Origin: Pseudomonadota bacterium
GTDB taxonomy: Bacteria; Pseudomonadota; Gammaproteobacteria; Steroidobacterales; Steroidobacteraceae
DNA length: 64,000 bases
Assembly: GCA_018241505.1 (NCBI GenBank)
Contig: JAFEDS010000009.1
Span: 372,001 to 436,000 of the forward strand
Direction: 5' to 3'
Notes under the pieces: model-generated
Databases searched by the model: none
What the model was told of the DNA's origin: nothing
Seen by the model: only the letters and a program-made list of their open reading frames with translations
Translations under genes and position numbers: made by a program
Shown here: positions 8,187 through 16,631 of the stretch, one piece after another
How the letters are laid out: each line of letters opens with the position of its first letter
Position numbering within the stretch: position 1 is the stretch's first letter

Positions 8187-9694
8187 ACTGGCGCGTCAAG
8201 CGCGTCGAGGACTTGCTGGCGAGCTCCACCCGCAGCTCGCTACCGCGCGCGCTGGGCGCTACGCAGCTCGTGTTGTTAGGCGTCGGCATCATGATCGGTA
8301 CCGGCATCTTCGTGCTTGCCGCGCAGGCCGCGCAGAAAGCCGGTCCGGGCATGATGGTCTCATTTGTGATCGCTGGGCTCGTCAGCGCGGTTACCGCGTT
8401 GTGCTACGCGGAACTGGCGGCGATGGTTCCGGTCGCGGGTTCCGCCTACACCTACTCCTACGCAGTATTCGGAGAGCTCCTCGCCTGGCTCGTCGGCTGG
8501 GCTTTGATCGGCGAGTACGCCGTGGCGGCCAGTGCAGTGGCGGTGGGCTGGTCCCATTACTTTGTGGGATTCGTCCAAAACTTTCTGCACATGCGCCTGC
8601 CGACCGCGCTCGCAGGAGGGCCGATGGATGGTGGCATCGTCAATTTGCCCGCGTTTCTTGTCGTGTTGCTTGTGACCGGACTGCTATATGTGGGGACGCG
8701 GGAGAGTGCGCGTGTGAACGCGGTGCTCGTCGCCATAAAGATCATCGCGCTGACCACCTTCATTGTACTGACATTGCCAGTGATCAAGAGCGGTCACTTC
8801 GTGCCTTTTGCGCCGCTTGGCTTGTCGGGAATCGGTGGCGCCGCGGCATCGATCTTCTTCGCGTACGTGGGCTTCGATGCCCTGGCCACCGCCGCTGAAG
8901 AGGCCCGTGACCCTCAGCGCAACCTGCCGATCGGCCTCATAGGCAGTCTTGTCATCTGCACGATCTTTTATCTGCTGGTGTCCGCTGGAGCCATCGGTGC
9001 CATCGGCGCACAGCCCATCAAGGACCCGGCTACAGGCCATGCTCTTGCAACGGGCAGCGTTGCGTTAGCGGCTGCATGCAATCTCGATGCAAATCTCAAC
9101 GCTCTCGCCTGCAGCGGTGAGGCGCTCGCGCATGTGCTGCGGCAGATTCAGTGGCCGAAGATTGCGGCGATGTTGGGTGTGGCCGCCTTCGTTGCCTTGC
9201 CATCTGTCGTCTTGATCTGCATTTTTGCACAGACTCGGATTGCGTTTGTGATGTCGCGTGACCGCTTGTTGCCTGCTTCACTGTCATCAGTGCACCCACG
9301 CTTCAAGACACCTCACGTCATGACGGTTGTGACGGGCCTCATAGTGGCTTGCGCTGCAGCGCTGTTTCCGGTCGGACAGCTTGCCGATGTGGCGAACGCC
9401 GGAACCCTTTTCGCATTCATGATGGCGGCCGCAGGCGTGATGTGGCTGCGGCGCTCGCAGCCACATCGGCATAGACCATTTCGGACTCCCGCCCTTGGCG
9501 TTGTAGGTCCGCTCGCGATTGCCGGCTGCGTATATCTTTTCTACTCGCTCGGAGCGTTTACACAAATCGTTTTCGTTACGTGGTGCGGTGTCGGCGGGGT
9601 TGTTTATCTGACGTACGGCCGCACCCGCAGCCCCCTGGCGCAACCTTCCGAGTGCACCGATATGCGAGCTCGCCATGCCGATGCTGACCGCTAA
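8183..9694 (+). CDS. APC-family amino-acid permease (cationic amino-acid transporter-like)
   Basis: 503 residues with about twelve hydrophobic helices. GVGIMIGTGIFVLAAQAA in helix 1 is the substrate-binding signature of APC permeases, and the run through YAELAAMVPVAGSAYTYSY in the next helices is typical of the CAT/YfnA subgroup. ATG 8183 overlaps the preceding stop (AATGA). This is a cytoplasmic-membrane importer, probably for an amino acid. In an island with kynureninase, an amino-acid-like aromatic (kynurenine type) is an attractive but unproven substrate. Confidence 0.9.
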   Translation: MNWRVKRVEDLLASSTRSSLPRALGATQLVLLGVGIMIGTGIFVLAAQAAQKAGPGMMVSFVIAGLVSAVTALCYAELAAMVPVAGSAYTYSYAVFGELLAWLVGWALIGEYAVAASAVAVGWSHYFVGFVQNFLHMRLPTALAGGPMDGGIVNLPAFLVVLLVTGLLYVGTRESARVNAVLVAIKIIALTTFIVLTLPVIKSGHFVPFAPLGLSGIGGAAASIFFAYVGFDALATAAEEARDPQRNLPIGLIGSLVICTIFYLLVSAGAIGAIGAQPIKDPATGHALATGSVALAAACNLDANLNALACSGEALAHVLRQIQWPKIAAMLGVAAFVALPSVVLICIFAQTRIAFVMSRDRLLPASLSSVHPRFKTPHVMTVVTGLIVACAAALFPVGQLADVANAGTLFAFMMAAAGVMWLRRSQPHRHRPFRTPALGVVGPLAIAGCVYLFYSLGAFTQIVFVTWCGVGGVVYLTYGRTRSPLAQPSECTDMRARHADADR

Positions 9695-10607
9695 TACCTG
9701 CGGCGTTTTCCCTGTCGCCGTTACGCCTTTCCATACGGACGGACGGGTGGACCTCGAGTCTGTTGATCGCCTCGTGGACTTCTACATCGAGCGCGGTGCA
9801 GCCGGTCTGACAATATTGGGTATCCTCGGTGAGGCGCCCAAGTTGGAACAGACAGAAGCGATTACGCTCATTCGCCGATTCGTCCGCCGTGCGGGAACGC
9901 GGTCGGTGATTGTTGGCGTCTCCAGCACCGGCTTCGCGTCGATGCGAGCGCTGGTCGACGTGGCTATGGACGCGGGCGCCGCGGGCGTCATGATCGCGCC
10001 ACCGAGCAGCTTGCGAACCGATGAGCAGATTGTTGGCTACTACCGGCAGGCAACGGACGCGATCGGCCCCGACGTGCCTGTCGTTGTGCAGGATCATCCG
10101 CTCGCCGTGCAGGTGATCATGAGCGCGCAGGTGATTCGTCGCATCGTTCAGGAGCTTCCTTCGTGCGTCATGCTCAAACACGAAGACTGGCCTGGATTGG
10201 ACAAGCTCGCCACACTACGGGGTTTCGAGCGCGATGGCTCGATGCGCCGCATTTCAATCCTGTGCGGCAATGGGGGCCTATTCCTCGATTTCGAGCTGGC
10301 CCGCGGGGCCGACGGTGCAATGACCGGCTACGCGTTCCCCGAGATGTTAGTGGAGCTGTACGAGCTGCACGCGGCGGGCAGGCGCGATGAGGCTCAGGAT
10401 CTGTTCGACCTGCACCTGCCACTTCTGCGCTATGAGCACCAGACGGGTGTCGGTCTAGCCGTGCGCAAATATGTCCTGATGCGCCGGGGAGCGATTGCAT
10501 TCGATGCGCAACGCCGGCCGGGAAGTCAACTGAGCCCACAGACACGCAAGGAGGTTGACTATCTCCTGATGCGACTGGGGTCAAAGAATCCACGTTTCAA
10601 AGTCTGA
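9675..10607 (+). CDS. DHDPS/NAL-family protein (copy 2, atypical active site)
   Basis: 310 residues, ATG 9675, overlapping the permease 3' end by 20 bases. It has the barrel of the dihydrodipicolinate-synthase family with the Schiff-base lysine in [10 protein letters not shown] near residue 166. The position of the catalytic tyrosine reads VVQDHPL (about residue 138), so Tyr is replaced by Gln. This indicates a lyase or aldolase that does not use the classic Tyr proton shuttle, or a different substrate. It is transcribed with the permease and with the SDR that follows. Function beyond fold not assignable. Confidence 0.84.
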   Translation: MPMLTANTCGVFPVAVTPFHTDGRVDLESVDRLVDFYIERGAAGLTILGILGEAPKLEQTEAITLIRRFVRRAGTRSVIVGVSSTGFASMRALVDVAMDAGAAGVMIAPPSSLRTDEQIVGYYRQATDAIGPDVPVVVQDHPLAVQVIMSAQVIRRIVQELPSCVMLKHEDWPGLDKLATLRGFERDGSMRRISILCGNGGLFLDFELARGADGAMTGYAFPEMLVELYELHAAGRRDEAQDLFDLHLPLLRYEHQTGVGLAVRKYVLMRRGAIAFDAQRRPGSQLSPQTRKEVDYLLMRLGSKNPRFKV

Positions 10608-10617
10608 AGGAATACGG

Positions 10618-11403
10618 ATGGACTGCGGAATTCAAGGGCGAACAGCTCTGGTGTTGGGAGGCGGCGGTGGTTTGGGAGCCGCAATTGCACTGTCGCTGGC
10701 GCGTGAGGGCGCGAAAGTGGCGCTGGCGGATGTCAACGAGGCGGCCGCGCAAGCGGCTGCTGCGACCGTGGCCGCCGCAGGCGGCATCGCACGTGCCCTA
10801 CAATGGGATATGTCCGACTCATCCGTCATTGACGCGCGGGTCTCTGAGATCGAAGCACACTTGGGACCCATCGACATCCTGGTCAACATCACCGGAGGGC
10901 CCCCGCCGACACCGGTAATGGGTCAGAGTCCTGATCTGTGGCGCAAGCAGTTTGAATCAATGGTGGCTTCCGTCATCGCCATCACGGATCGGGTGTTGCC
11001 CGGCATGCGTGCGCGCCGCTGGGGACGTATTCTCACGAGCACATCCTCGGGCGTCATCACTCCAATCCCGAACCTGGGAATTTCCAATGCCCTGCGTTCC
11101 GCGCTCGTAGGGTGGTCAAAGACTCTATCAAGAGAGGTCGGTCGCGACGGCATCACGTGCAACATACTCGTTCCGGGCCGCATAGCGACGCCGCGAATTC
11201 GAATGCTCGATGAGGCGCGTGCGAAGCGAGAGGGCCGGCCTGTCGCTGACGTAACGGCGGAGAGCCTCGCTTCGATTCCCTTGGGAAGGTATGGAGAGCC
11301 GGAGGAATACGCTGCTGCGGTTGCCTTCCTCGCTAGTGCCCGAGCGTCATATATCACCGGTACGGTGATGCGCATCGACGGCGGACTGATCCCCAGCGTC
11401 TGA
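10618..11403 (+). CDS. SDR-family oxidoreductase lacking the canonical YxxxK
   Basis: 261 residues, ATG 10618 preceded by GAAGGA. The Rossmann glycine motif [11 protein letters not shown] is at residues 13-23 and the serine segment (STSSG) near 142. At the catalytic position the sequence reads [17 protein letters not shown] (about 153-169), so the usual Y-x-x-x-K is replaced by S-x-x-x-R. I recall a subgroup of bacterial SDRs with an SNALR-type segment here. The C-terminal GTVMRIDGG is normal for the family. It ends the first plus-strand operon and overlaps the convergent symporter gene by 57 bases. Substrate unknown. Confidence 0.85.
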   Translation: MDCGIQGRTALVLGGGGGLGAAIALSLAREGAKVALADVNEAAAQAAAATVAAAGGIARALQWDMSDSSVIDARVSEIEAHLGPIDILVNITGGPPPTPVMGQSPDLWRKQFESMVASVIAITDRVLPGMRARRWGRILTSTSSGVITPIPNLGISNALRSALVGWSKTLSREVGRDGITCNILVPGRIATPRIRMLDEARAKREGRPVADVTAESLASIPLGRYGEPEEYAAAVAFLASARASYITGTVMRIDGGLIPSV

Positions 11404-12363
11404 TTCTGCGTATCGCTGCGCAATGTACGCACACACCATGAGCTGAAGCTGGTGAAATACCAACACCGGAAGAATGACGAGGCCGACCGAGGTCGCAGGA
11501 AATAGAATGTTGGCCATCGGTAGTCCGGTCGCCAGCGACTTCTTTGAACCGCAAAACACAATGGCGATCTCATCCTCGCGCTCGAAGCAGGCGGTGCGAC
11601 TCGCCAGACGGGTGAAGCAGAGCACCAGAGCCAGCAGCAACGTGCTCAATGCAAGCATACTCGCGAGCTGCTGCCAGGGCAGATCGCTCCAGGCACCGGC
11701 GAGCACGGCTGCACTGCAAGCGGCATAAACTACCAGCAGAATCGAGGCGCGATCCGTGGTCGCCACGAGAGCGGGATGTCTCGTGGCCCAGGGCAGCAGC
11801 CATCGGCTCAGGAGTTGGCCGGCCACGAGTGGCAGGACAAGCTGTTTCACGATAGCTTCAATCTGCTCTGGCGCAGAAGCGCTGGCGTGCAGGTTCAAAA
11901 GGAGCGTGACCAGTAGCGGCGTGATCGCGATGCCGAGCAGATTCGAAACAGTGGCGGCACACACGGCCGCCGGCACGTTACCTTTCGCAATCGAGGTGAA
12001 TGCGATCGAAGACTGCACCGTGGAGGGCAGAGCGCACAAATACAACATACCCAGCCAGAGGGACTCGTTGAGAACCCCGGGGACGAGTGCATGCAAGGCG
12101 AAGCCGAGTAGGGGAAAGACGACGAAGGTCGACGCCAGTGTCAGTGACTGCAGCCGCCAGTGCATCATCCCGGCGATGAGTGCCGCCCGCTGCAGGCGTA
12201 CTCCCTGCAGAAAGAACAGCAGCCCGATAGCCGCCGCCTTGACGTAGCCGAGGGCTGCCGCTGCGATCCCACTTGCCGGCGCCAGAATGCCGATCGCCGC
12301 TGCTACGAACAGCGAGACGATGAAAGGATCCGGGCGGCGTCTCCTGGCAATGATGGCGTTCAC
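11347..12363 (-). CDS. Bile-acid:Na+ symporter-like (SBF-like/YfeH-type) membrane carrier
   Basis: 338 residues, about ten transmembrane helices. Segments such as [10 protein letters not shown], the polar [18 protein letters not shown] loop and [14 protein letters not shown] are characteristic of the SBF-like (DUF4137/YfeH) group related to BASS sodium symporters. GTG at 12363 is the start, 13 bases after the kynureninase stop, so the two form a short operon. It probably carries an organic anion across the inner membrane; coupling to kynU suggests an anthranilate-type acid, which is inference. The last 57 bases overlap the convergent SDR gene. Confidence 0.87.
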   Translation of the reverse strand: MNAIIARRRRPDPFIVSLFVAAAIGILAPASGIAAAALGYVKAAAIGLLFFLQGVRLQRAALIAGMMHWRLQSLTLASTFVVFPLLGFALHALVPGVLNESLWLGMLYLCALPSTVQSSIAFTSIAKGNVPAAVCAATVSNLLGIAITPLLVTLLLNLHASASAPEQIEAIVKQLVLPLVAGQLLSRWLLPWATRHPALVATTDRASILLVVYAACSAAVLAGAWSDLPWQQLASMLALSTLLLALVLCFTRLASRTACFEREDEIAIVFCGSKKSLATGLPMANILFPATSVGLVILPVLVFHQLQLMVCAYIAQRYAESDAGDQSAVDAHHRTGDI

Positions 12364-12376
12364 GTCTTGCGAAGAA

Positions 12377-13645
12377 TCAGGCGAGAATCGCCGCCAGATT
12401 CTTCACGAGCTCGCATACATCGGAATAGTTGTTGTAGAGCGGAACAGGGGCTGCGCGGATGATGTCCGGCTCGCGCCAGTCGCAGATCACGCCTGCCGCC
12501 TCGAGACGCTCGAAGGTTTCACGCCCACGCTGGCGACCTTCCTTGACTCGCAGGGAGAGCTGGCATCCGCGCTGCTGTGGGTCGCGTGGCGTAACCACTT
12601 CCACCGCATGTGCTACCTCGCGCGTCAGCAACCCCTCGAGGAATCCTGTCAGGCGGATGGATTTTGCCCTGAGGCGGGCGACGGTCGCACGCTCGAACAG
12701 CTCATAGGCTGCCAGCAAGGGGGCCAGGCCGAGAACCGGTGGATTGCTCAACTGCCAACCTTCAGCGCCGGGCATGGGTACGAATTGCGCATCCATCAAA
12801 AAACGCGAGTCCTTGTCGTGGCCCCACCAACCACCCAGGCGCGGTCGCGCGAAGTCGCGCGCGTGACGTTCGTGCACATAACATCCAGCCACCGCGCCGG
12901 GTCCGCCGTTCAGATACTTGTAACTGCACCAGACCGCGAAGTCAGGGCCCCAGTCATGCATCCGCAGCGGAATGTTGCCAACCGCGTGAGCCAGGTCGAA
13001 TCCAACAATGCAGCCGCGCTCGTGTGCCGCGGCCGTGATGGCCGGCATATCGAATACCTGCCCGGTCGCGTACTGCACGCCGGAGAACAACACCAAGGCG
13101 ATCTCCGAACCCTGGCGGGCAATGACATCGAGGATGTCCTCATTGCGAAGCACGCTCTCGCCCGCCCGCGGCGCGCATTCAAGCAGCGCCGCGGATTCGG
13201 TGAGTCCGTGCCAGCCCAAATGCGAAGTGACGGCATAACGGTCCGATGGAAAGGAGCCCTTTTCCATCAGGATGCGAAACCGCTTGGAGGTCGGCCGGTA
13301 GAAGCTCGCCATCATCAGATGGAGATTCACGGTCGTGGAGTTCATGTGCACGACTTCTGCAGGCAGTGACCCGGTCAGTTGCGCGCCGACCTCTGTCAGA
13401 AACTCGTGGTATTTCACCCATGGGCGGCGTGCGGCGTGGTGGCCGAGGACTCCCAGACGGCGCCAATCGGTCAGTTCCTCCTCCACCCTTTCGGCAGCCG
13501 CTTTGGGCTGAAGGCCGAGTGAGTTTCCCGCGAAATAGGCTACCGGCCGGCCCTTCGGCCCGATGGGGAGATGAAACTCGTTGCGAAAAGCCGCGAGCTC
13601 ATCGGCCTCGTCCAGCGTGCGCGCAGAAATCAGGGGTGTGTCCAT
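12377..13645 (-). CDS. kynU: Kynureninase
   Basis: 422 residues, a fold-type I PLP enzyme that cleaves kynurenine or 3-hydroxykynurenine into (3-hydroxy)anthranilate and alanine. YFAGNSLGLQPK near the N terminus, GFDLAHAVGN (PLP-binding Asp, about residue 216) and CSYKYLNGGPG with the PLP lysine near residue 243 match kynureninases closely, and the length is normal. I use ATG 13645; there is no ribosome site in front of it, and a TGTATACA operator ends 3 bases upstream, so a leaderless or very short leader is possible. It sits divergent from an alpha/beta hydrolase and ahead of the symporter gene. Confidence 0.94.
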   Translation of the reverse strand: MDTPLISARTLDEADELAAFRNEFHLPIGPKGRPVAYFAGNSLGLQPKAAAERVEEELTDWRRLGVLGHHAARRPWVKYHEFLTEVGAQLTGSLPAEVVHMNSTTVNLHLMMASFYRPTSKRFRILMEKGSFPSDRYAVTSHLGWHGLTESAALLECAPRAGESVLRNEDILDVIARQGSEIALVLFSGVQYATGQVFDMPAITAAAHERGCIVGFDLAHAVGNIPLRMHDWGPDFAVWCSYKYLNGGPGAVAGCYVHERHARDFARPRLGGWWGHDKDSRFLMDAQFVPMPGAEGWQLSNPPVLGLAPLLAAYELFERATVARLRAKSIRLTGFLEGLLTREVAHAVEVVTPRDPQQRGCQLSLRVKEGRQRGRETFERLEAAGVICDWREPDIIRAAPVPLYNNYSDVCELVKNLAAILA

Positions 13646-13695
13646 ATTGTATACATGATAGGATAAATGCGTGCAAATTACCAATATAGTGTACG
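13644..13695. promoter_or_regulatory. Divergent promoter region with TGTATACA operator (site B) and degenerate repeats
   Basis: TGTATACA is at 13648-13655 and directly abuts the kynU start codon. Degenerate versions lie at exact 20-base steps: TGCGTGCA at 13668 and AGTGTACG at 13688, the last just before the hydrolase ATG at 13699. AT-rich elements resembling promoter boxes (TTGGTA, TATCAT on the minus strand, 18-base spacer) surround the site. The arrangement suggests that a GntR-type repressor controls both divergent genes. Confidence 0.5.
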
Positions 13696-13698
13696 TCA

Positions 13699-14526
13699 AT
13701 GCCGTTCATCAGTCGCGCTGAGGCGCAGCTCTACTACGAGGTCCACGGTGAGGGGCCCGCCGTTGTTCTGGCGCACGGAGTCGGTGGCAACCATGCCACC
13801 TGGTTCCAACAGGTTGGAGTCTTTGCGCGCAGCTATCGGGTGGTGACCTTCGATCATCGCGGGTTTGGCAATTCGACCGATTCGCAGGGACTGGGCCGCG
13901 ACGCATTCGTCGACGACCTGTGCGCTCTTTTGGACCATTTGCAGCTCGAGCGCGCTGCCTTGATCGGCCAATCGATGGGTGGCGGTACGTGCGTAGGTTT
14001 CGCGAACCGGCGTCCGGAACGCGTCACCGCACTCGTGCTTGCGGACACACTCCATGGGCTGACAGAAGTTGACGCAAACGGCCATTTGATGGCCCAGGCG
14101 CGCGCGGCCACCGACGGACTGAGCCAACTCGACAGAGTGCTCGGTCAGGACTTCCGCACGCGCGAGCCGACATTGAGTCTGCTTTACGCACAGCTTGCGA
14201 GTTTCAACGCGACCGACCGCCGCAACCTGCGGGGCGCATTCGCTCCGTTGGTGAGCCCTCAGATGTTGGCGTCTGCTCGAATACCGGCCCTGTTCATCGC
14301 CGGGCAGCACGACCTGTTGTTTCCACCCGCCGCAATCCAGGCTGTGCAGCGTGAAGTGCCGGGCTCCTTTTATGTTGAGGTGTCTGGTGCGGGCCACTCC
14401 GCCTATTTCGAGCGTCCGACCGAGTTCAACGACACTGTGTTGAGTTTTTTTCAGGCGATCCGCTATCCCGGAATTCGCCGGCCGGCGCACAGCAACACTG
14501 CGGGTTATACCCCTGCAACAGAATGA
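13699..14526 (+). CDS. Alpha/beta-hydrolase (ester or C-C/lactone hydrolase type)
   Basis: 275 residues with the classical hydrolase triad: nucleophile Ser in GQSMGG (residue 92), acidic residue in AGQHDLLFPP and His in GAGHSAYFERP. The oxyanion region is LAHGVGGNHATW. The closest general type is MhpC/3-oxoadipate enol-lactonase, that is, ring-fission or lactone hydrolases of aromatic degradation. ATG 13699 lacks a clear ribosome site and is immediately preceded by operator-like DNA. The stop is 4 bases from the convergent ABC ATPase gene. Its place across from kynU suggests action on a pathway intermediate; substrate unknown. Confidence 0.87.
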   Translation: MPFISRAEAQLYYEVHGEGPAVVLAHGVGGNHATWFQQVGVFARSYRVVTFDHRGFGNSTDSQGLGRDAFVDDLCALLDHLQLERAALIGQSMGGGTCVGFANRRPERVTALVLADTLHGLTEVDANGHLMAQARAATDGLSQLDRVLGQDFRTREPTLSLLYAQLASFNATDRRNLRGAFAPLVSPQMLASARIPALFIAGQHDLLFPPAAIQAVQREVPGSFYVEVSGAGHSAYFERPTEFNDTVLSFFQAIRYPGIRRPAHSNTAGYTPATE

Positions 14527-14530
14527 TGGG

Positions 14531-15319
14531 CTAGACGATCCCCATCAGCTCGCTGAGTTGCACGACATAGCGTCCAAACTCCGGGTGCTGCCGGGTGGTG
14601 CGTGGGTCCCTTGGGCGCGGCAGGTCGATGCGAATATCTTCAATGATCCGACCGGGACGCGCCGACATTACCAGCGCGCGGTCGGATAGAAAGATGGCCT
14701 CCGAAATGCTGTGCGTAACCATCACGACGGTTTTGCGCTCAGCCTGCCAGATACGCAGCAGCTCCACGTTCAGGTGATCGCGTGTCAGCGCATCGAGCGC
14801 CCCGAAGGGTTCATCCATGAGCAGCACTCGCGGATTCGCCATGAGTGCCTGGCCGATTGCAACCCGCTGCTTCATGCCGCCCGAGAGCTCGTGCGGATAG
14901 CGTGCGCCGAAGCCCTCCAGTCCGAGTTTCGCCAGCATGGCGTTAGTGCGCTCCGGCAGGTCAGGTGTTTTGTGACCCCGCAGCTCGACGGCCAGGCTCA
15001 GATTCGCGGCCACCGTCCGCCAGGGCAACAGGTTGGCTGTTTGAAACACAATTCCCAGCTCGGCGGGCGGTCCGGCGATGGCCTGTCCGAAGACGCTGGC
15101 CTCGTCGGCTTCGAAGGAGGTCAATCCTGAGATGATCCTCAGCAGCGTGCTCTTGCCGCAACCGGAGGGGCCGATGAGCGATACAAACTCGCGATCCCGA
15201 ATCTGCGTCGAGATCCGATCGAGCGCCAGTACACCCCGCTCGCCGCCATACTGCTTTTGGACATTGCTCAGCGTGATTGCGGGCTGAGGCGCCGCCTGGA
15301 TCACCGGGACTGCCACCAT
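14531..15319 (-). CDS. ABC transporter ATP-binding protein (TauB/SsuB/ThiZ type)
   Basis: 262 residues. Walker A GPSGCGKST (about 50-58), Q-loop FQTANLLPW, signature LSGGMKQR, Walker B VLLMDEPFGALD and the switch histidine in VMVTHS are all intact. Proteins of this type energise nitrate/taurine/sulfonate/HMP-type importers. It overlaps the permease gene upstream by 19 bases and belongs to a minus-strand operon that also holds an extradiol-like VOC, a lipoprotein binding protein, another VOC, an aspartate-dehydrogenase-like gene, a nitroreductase and gntR. It should power uptake of the ligand bound by the NMT1-type proteins. Confidence 0.94.
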   Translation of the reverse strand: MVAVPVIQAAPQPAITLSNVQKQYGGERGVLALDRISTQIRDREFVSLIGPSGCGKSTLLRIISGLTSFEADEASVFGQAIAGPPAELGIVFQTANLLPWRTVAANLSLAVELRGHKTPDLPERTNAMLAKLGLEGFGARYPHELSGGMKQRVAIGQALMANPRVLLMDEPFGALDALTRDHLNVELLRIWQAERKTVVMVTHSISEAIFLSDRALVMSARPGRIIEDIRIDLPRPRDPRTTRQHPEFGRYVVQLSELMGIV

Positions 15320-16083
15320 ATCAACCTTCCCAACGCTTCGATGACATAAAACAATACCAACGACAGTAGTGTGACCGCACCCAACGCAGCGAACGTCAGG
15401 CCGGTGTTGGATGCCCCGCTGGCGAGCATGATGAGGTTCCCCAGCCCTTCATAGGAGCCGATGAATTCCCCTACGACCGCGCCGATGACCGCAAGGGGCA
15501 TTGCGACTTTGCAGCCATCGACGAAATGAGGCAGGGCGCTCGGGATACGCAAGCGCCACAGCGTCTGCCAGGTAGTGGCGCGCAACGCCGTGAAATGCTC
15601 CACGAGCGATTCCGGCGTACTGCTGAAACCGCCCAACGTCGCAATCAAGATGGGGAAGAGGGCAAACAACATCGTCATCAGCACTTTGGAGGACAGCCCG
15701 TAGCCGAGCCAGACGACGACGATCGGGGCAAGACCGACCTTCGGAATGCTCTGCAGCGCAATCAGTAGTGGGTACAGTGTCCGGCGGAAAATCGGGATGA
15801 AGAAGATCGCGGCGGCTGCGGCGACTCCCAACACAGTCGCGAGAACGAACCCGAGGACGACTTCCTCGAATGTAACCCACGTGTGATGGGCTAGCGTCGC
15901 GCGAGCGTCCCAGGCGGCACGCACAATTTCGCTCGGCGCGGGTAGCAGATAGGATTTTACCGCGAACCCTCGGACGCCCAATTCCCATAGCCCCAGGAGC
16001 AGCACGAAAAACACGATCGGGTCTATCAGAGCCCGATTCCCGAACCCGCGGGGCGCGTTGGTCGTGCTGGCGCTCGTTGACAT
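15301..16083 (-). CDS. ABC transporter permease (TauC/SsuC type)
   Basis: 260 residues with about six helices. The EAA-like loop reads EHFTALRATTWQTLWRLRIP, followed by the P and G expected at the ATPase contact. I start at ATG 16083, five bases after the stop of the preceding VOC gene; the longer frame to 16152 runs back into that gene. It forms the membrane channel of the importer with the ATPase immediately downstream and the binding lipoprotein two genes upstream. Confidence 0.92.
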   Translation of the reverse strand: MSTSASTTNAPRGFGNRALIDPIVFFVLLLGLWELGVRGFAVKSYLLPAPSEIVRAAWDARATLAHHTWVTFEEVVLGFVLATVLGVAAAAAIFFIPIFRRTLYPLLIALQSIPKVGLAPIVVVWLGYGLSSKVLMTMLFALFPILIATLGGFSSTPESLVEHFTALRATTWQTLWRLRIPSALPHFVDGCKVAMPLAVIGAVVGEFIGSYEGLGNLIMLASGASNTGLTFAALGAVTLLSLVLFYVIEALGRLIWWQSR

Positions 16084-16088
16084 CGCCA

Positions 16089-16616
16089 CTACACACCGTA
16101 CTTCTTGCGCAAGGCCGCCGGGGGCTCGACTGCCCACTTGCTGAAGTGCCACTGATCGAGCGAGTCAATTGAGTCCTTCCAGACCTTGGCCTCGTGCGGA
16201 TGCTCCGCGTCAATCTGCACCATGTCGGAATAGAACTCGACGTTGTTGCCGTCCGGGTCCTTGAAGACCAGGAAGGTGTTCTCACCGGGCCCGTGCTTGC
16301 CGGGCCCGCGCACGATCGGAATGCCGCGCTCTTTCAGTAGCTGCGCCATCGCCTCGATTTCGGTGAAGTCCGGCACAAAATACGAGAAGTGCTCGAGCCC
16401 GGGCCGCTCGGCGTTATCGCTCGCGGCAGCCTCCGGGGGCAGTTGGGCCAGGGCGAGGTCGTGATGATCCTGTCCGGCGCGCAGGAACACCATCCGATTC
16501 TCGATCCAGTCGGAGACCTGCAAACCGACGATCTCCGTATAAAACTGCGTCGAGCGCTCCAGGTCGCGGACCTTGAGTACCAGGTGTCCCAAACGGCGTG
16601 GGCGCGCTTTGAACAT
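16089..16616 (-). CDS. VOC-family extradiol-dioxygenase-like protein
   Basis: 175 residues from ATG 16616, which is spaced 7 bases from AGGAG; the ATG two codons upstream lies too close to that site. Candidate metal ligands of a type I extradiol/VOC site are the His in RLGHLVLKV, the His in GLEHFSYFV and the Glu in NNVEFYSDM. The DPDGNN loop is typical of catechol 2,3-dioxygenase relatives. The length suggests a single-domain enzyme. It lies between the binding protein and permease genes of the importer. It might cleave an aromatic ring independently of the 3-hydroxyanthranilate dioxygenase at 22399-22950, or be an isomerase or lyase. Confidence 0.87.
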   Translation of the reverse strand: MFKARPRRLGHLVLKVRDLERSTQFYTEIVGLQVSDWIENRMVFLRAGQDHHDLALAQLPPEAAASDNAERPGLEHFSYFVPDFTEIEAMAQLLKERGIPIVRGPGKHGPGENTFLVFKDPDGNNVEFYSDMVQIDAEHPHEAKVWKDSIDSLDQWHFSKWAVEPPAALRKKYGV

Positions 16617-16631
16617 GGCCATTCTCCTTTA

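Noticed and set aside
12287-13369. 360-codon plus-strand frame opposite kynU
   Set aside because: It has no recognisable motif and lies entirely antisense to a clearly assigned kynureninase; it is a G+C-rich shadow frame.
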